Source: an uncultured Saprospiraceae bacterium
Lineage (GTDB): Bacteria; Bacteroidota; Bacteroidia; Chitinophagales; Saprospiraceae
Assembly: GCA_937974625.1 (NCBI GenBank)
Contig: CALJVJ010000089.1
Location: 1 to 46,152 of the forward strand
DNA length: 46,152 bases
Reading direction: 5' to 3'
Every line of letters starts with the position of its first letter. Within the stretch, counting starts at the first letter, position 1. The notes under the pieces are model-generated. The model did no database searches. It worked only from the letters and a program-made list of their open reading frames with translations, and was not told where the DNA came from. Below, in pieces: positions 44,853-46,152 of the stretch. A program made the position numbers and the translations under genes.

Positions 44853-44908
44853 AGAAAAATTGGGGTTTTACTATCCGAAGGATTTTTTTTTACAAAAAAA
44901 ATAATAAA

Positions 44909-45433
44909 CTAGAAAATAGGGTGGAAAGATTTGCGTAATTTTTGAATAGCAGAATGGATTTGATTATAAATCGTTTGTTGGCTTTTTCCTGTAGAATTGG
45001 CAATTTCCTCATAATCTAATCCTTCTTTAAATCGTAAGCTGAGTGCTTCTTTTTGTTGAATAGGAAGATTATTAATAGCCGATTCTAATTGTTTTTTTTG
45101 TTTTTTTTCTGTTTGAAAATTGATGAGTAATGTTTCGTAAGAAGGAACACTAAATGTTGTTGTTTGATTTTTTAATGCGACCTGTTGAGTTGTATTTTTT
45201 TGAAGGGTCTTAACAACTTTACGATGAAAAGCCTTTTTAAGGTAGGCTTCTAGATATTGAATATTTTGGGACTGAAAACGGCTTTCCCATAATTCCAGAA
45301 AAAAGCTTTGTAATAAATCTTTAGTTAATTCTTTATCTCCACATAGGCGATAACCAAGACCAAACAATACTTTATAATGGGTCATAAAAAAACGCTCGAA
45401 ATCCAAGTGTTGGTTTTCGATTACTTTAGCCAT
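44909..45433 (-). CDS. ECF-type RNA polymerase sigma factor
   Basis: A 174-residue sigma-70 family factor with only regions 2 and 4. Region 2 runs from FERFFMTHYKVLFGLGYRLC through LTKDLLQSFFLELWES; region 4 covers AINNLPIQQKEALSLRFKEG and the helix-turn-helix LDYEEIANSTGKSQQTIYNQ. It belongs to the FecI-like ECF groups of Bacteroidota that work with FecR proteins. The ATG at 45433 fits the family start better than the in-frame TTG at 45460. It leads the locus on the minus strand and should switch on the susC promoter when released by FecR. Confidence 0.93.
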   Translation of the reverse strand: MAKVIENQHLDFERFFMTHYKVLFGLGYRLCGDKELTKDLLQSFFLELWESRFQSQNIQYLEAYLKKAFHRKVVKTLQKNTTQQVALKNQTTTFSVPSYETLLINFQTEKKQKKQLESAINNLPIQQKEALSLRFKEGLDYEEIANSTGKSQQTIYNQIHSAIQKLRKSFHPIF

Positions 45434-45506
45434 TTTTTTTTGTAAAGTATTGTTGTTCAATTAAATTTGAATAAGATAATAAAGTTAAGTTAACACCTAA
45501 AGATAA

Positions 45507-45568
45507 TTAATCAATTCAATTTTTTTTATTTTAATATGAAAAAATATTGAATAATCGAATTAATTCAA
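45507..45568. other. AT-rich dyad in the sigma/GNAT divergent region
   Basis: TTAATCAATTCAAT (45507-45520) is nearly complementary to ATTGAAT...CGAATTAA (45546-45563), and a smaller dyad TTGAAT-n10-ATTCAA lies at 45547-45568. It could be an operator between the divergent genes, but AT-rich sequence gives such matches easily. Confidence 0.25.
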
Positions 45569-45623
45569 CTTTTTGCAAGCTCAAAGACGATTTATAAACG
45601 GGGCGATTTCAAAGATTAAACCC

Positions 45624-45631
45624 TACATTTG
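45624..45631 (+). promoter_or_regulatory. Candidate -7 element of the GNAT gene
   Basis: TACATTTG matches TAnnTTTG, 36 nt ahead of the ATG at 45668. A -33 element is not evident. Confidence 0.45.
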
Positions 45632-45667
45632 TTTTGATAGACGATACTCTTTTTTAAAAAAATAAAC

Positions 45668-46152
45668 ATGAATATTAAAATTCGTCCTGCCGAATCAAAA
45701 GATTTAGAAGCCATTTGGCAGATGTGGAAAACCATTATGGAACAAAAAATATATTATCCTTACGATGATAGTTTTTCTAGAGAAGATATTGAAAAAAGTT
45801 GGGTGAATTTAAAGAACCATAATTATGTAGCAGAATCAAAAAATGAAGTGGTCGGTGCATATATTTTTAAGGCGAACCAACCTGGTTATGGTGGACATAT
45901 CGCCAATGCAGCCTATATGGTTAGGACAGCAAATAGAGGTCAAAGAATCGGTCATCTTCTATGTGCTCATTCTATAGCAATGGCAAAGGAAGCAGGTTAT
46001 CGAGGGATGCAATTTAATTTAGTCGTCAGTACAAATAAGGGAGCTATTAAAACTTGGCTAGATAACGGATTTGAAATTATTGGGACGGTGCCAGAAGGGT
46101 TTTATCACGTAGAGGAAGGATATGTGGACGCGCATATTTTTTATCGAAAACT
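45668..46152 (+). CDS. GNAT family N-acetyltransferase, 3' end cut by window
   Basis: An open reading frame of 161 codons reaches the right edge without a stop. It begins MNIKIRPAESKDLEAIWQMW, the usual opening of GNAT acetyltransferases, and continues with YVAESKNEVVGAYIF (strand 4), AYMVRTANRGQRIGHLLCAH (motif A, with the acetyl-CoA pyrophosphate loop R-G-Q-R-I-G), and FNLVVSTNKGAIKTWLDNGF (motif B), ending near HVEEGYVDAHIFYRK, so only a few residues are missing. The acceptor is unknown. It diverges from the sigma gene across 234 nt and has a -7 element. Confidence 0.88.
   Translation, partial: MNIKIRPAESKDLEAIWQMWKTIMEQKIYYPYDDSFSREDIEKSWVNLKNHNYVAESKNEVVGAYIFKANQPGYGGHIANAAYMVRTANRGQRIGHLLCAHSIAMAKEAGYRGMQFNLVVSTNKGAIKTWLDNGFEIIGTVPEGFYHVEEGYVDAHIFYRK

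Noticed and set aside
44873-44891. ATCC-GAA-GGAT followed by nine T, like a plus-strand terminator.
   Set aside because: No plus-strand gene leads into it, and the stem is only 4 bp.
1-46152. CRISPR array, prophage or complete insertion sequence.
   Set aside because: No regularly spaced repeats, transposase, integrase or phage structural genes were seen anywhere in the window.

Overview
The window comes from an AT-rich member of the Bacteroidota. The signs are a SusC/SusD pair, an ECF sigma factor with a FecR-type anti-sigma factor, C-terminal type IX secretion (T9SS) sorting domains with the YPNPA signature, many lipoproteins, several promoter -7 elements of the Bacteroidota form TAnnTTTG, few Shine-Dalgarno sites and DUF6029/Omp28 and DUF6702 genes. 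A saprospirian or flavobacterial host is likely, but the sequence alone does not decide the family.

Bases 1-6900 are chromosomal housekeeping: the first codons of a YifB/ComM-type ATPase cut by the left edge, a Bax-inhibitor-1 membrane protein, an SH3-like secreted protein, a DUF6702 protein, two small exported proteins and metG. Bases 7200-19610 carry a membrane-bound AraC-type regulator, an S41 peptidase, a vanadium-haloperoxidase-like lipoprotein, a 247-bp element with terminal inverted repeats, a TetR regulator with a clear promoter and operator followed by an acyl-CoA dehydrogenase, aat, an Omp28/DUF6029 pair and a membrane-anchored protein of unknown function.

Bases 19780-28715 hold a large TPR-CHAT protein, hemC, a DUF72 protein, an AsmA-like protein, a tRNA-Val(UAC) with its own promoter and terminator, and a DUF6884 protein. 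Two or more copies of a short intergenic repeat lie here, one pair forming a long foldback.

Bases 28789-45433, all on the minus strand, contain an Oar-like TonB-dependent receptor behind its own terminator and then a polysaccharide utilisation locus. In transcription order this is ECF sigma factor, FecR anti-sigma factor, SusC with an STN signalling domain, SusD, an IPT/TIG surface glycan-binding lipoprotein, a secreted protein of five about 180-residue repeats, and a GH10 xylanase. The last two carry T9SS sorting domains. The likely logic is this: a xylan-derived ligand binds SusC, the STN domain signals through FecR, the sigma factor is released, and the import and degradation genes are raised. 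A GNAT acetyltransferase cut by the right edge diverges from the sigma gene.

The most interesting parts are the five-repeat Cys-motif protein of the xylan locus, the MITE-like structured element at 11704-11950, the foldback repeat family around 22931-23090, and the periplasm-facing TPR-CHAT protein. Several genes (SH3 protein, TetR, hemC) can only start at TTG.
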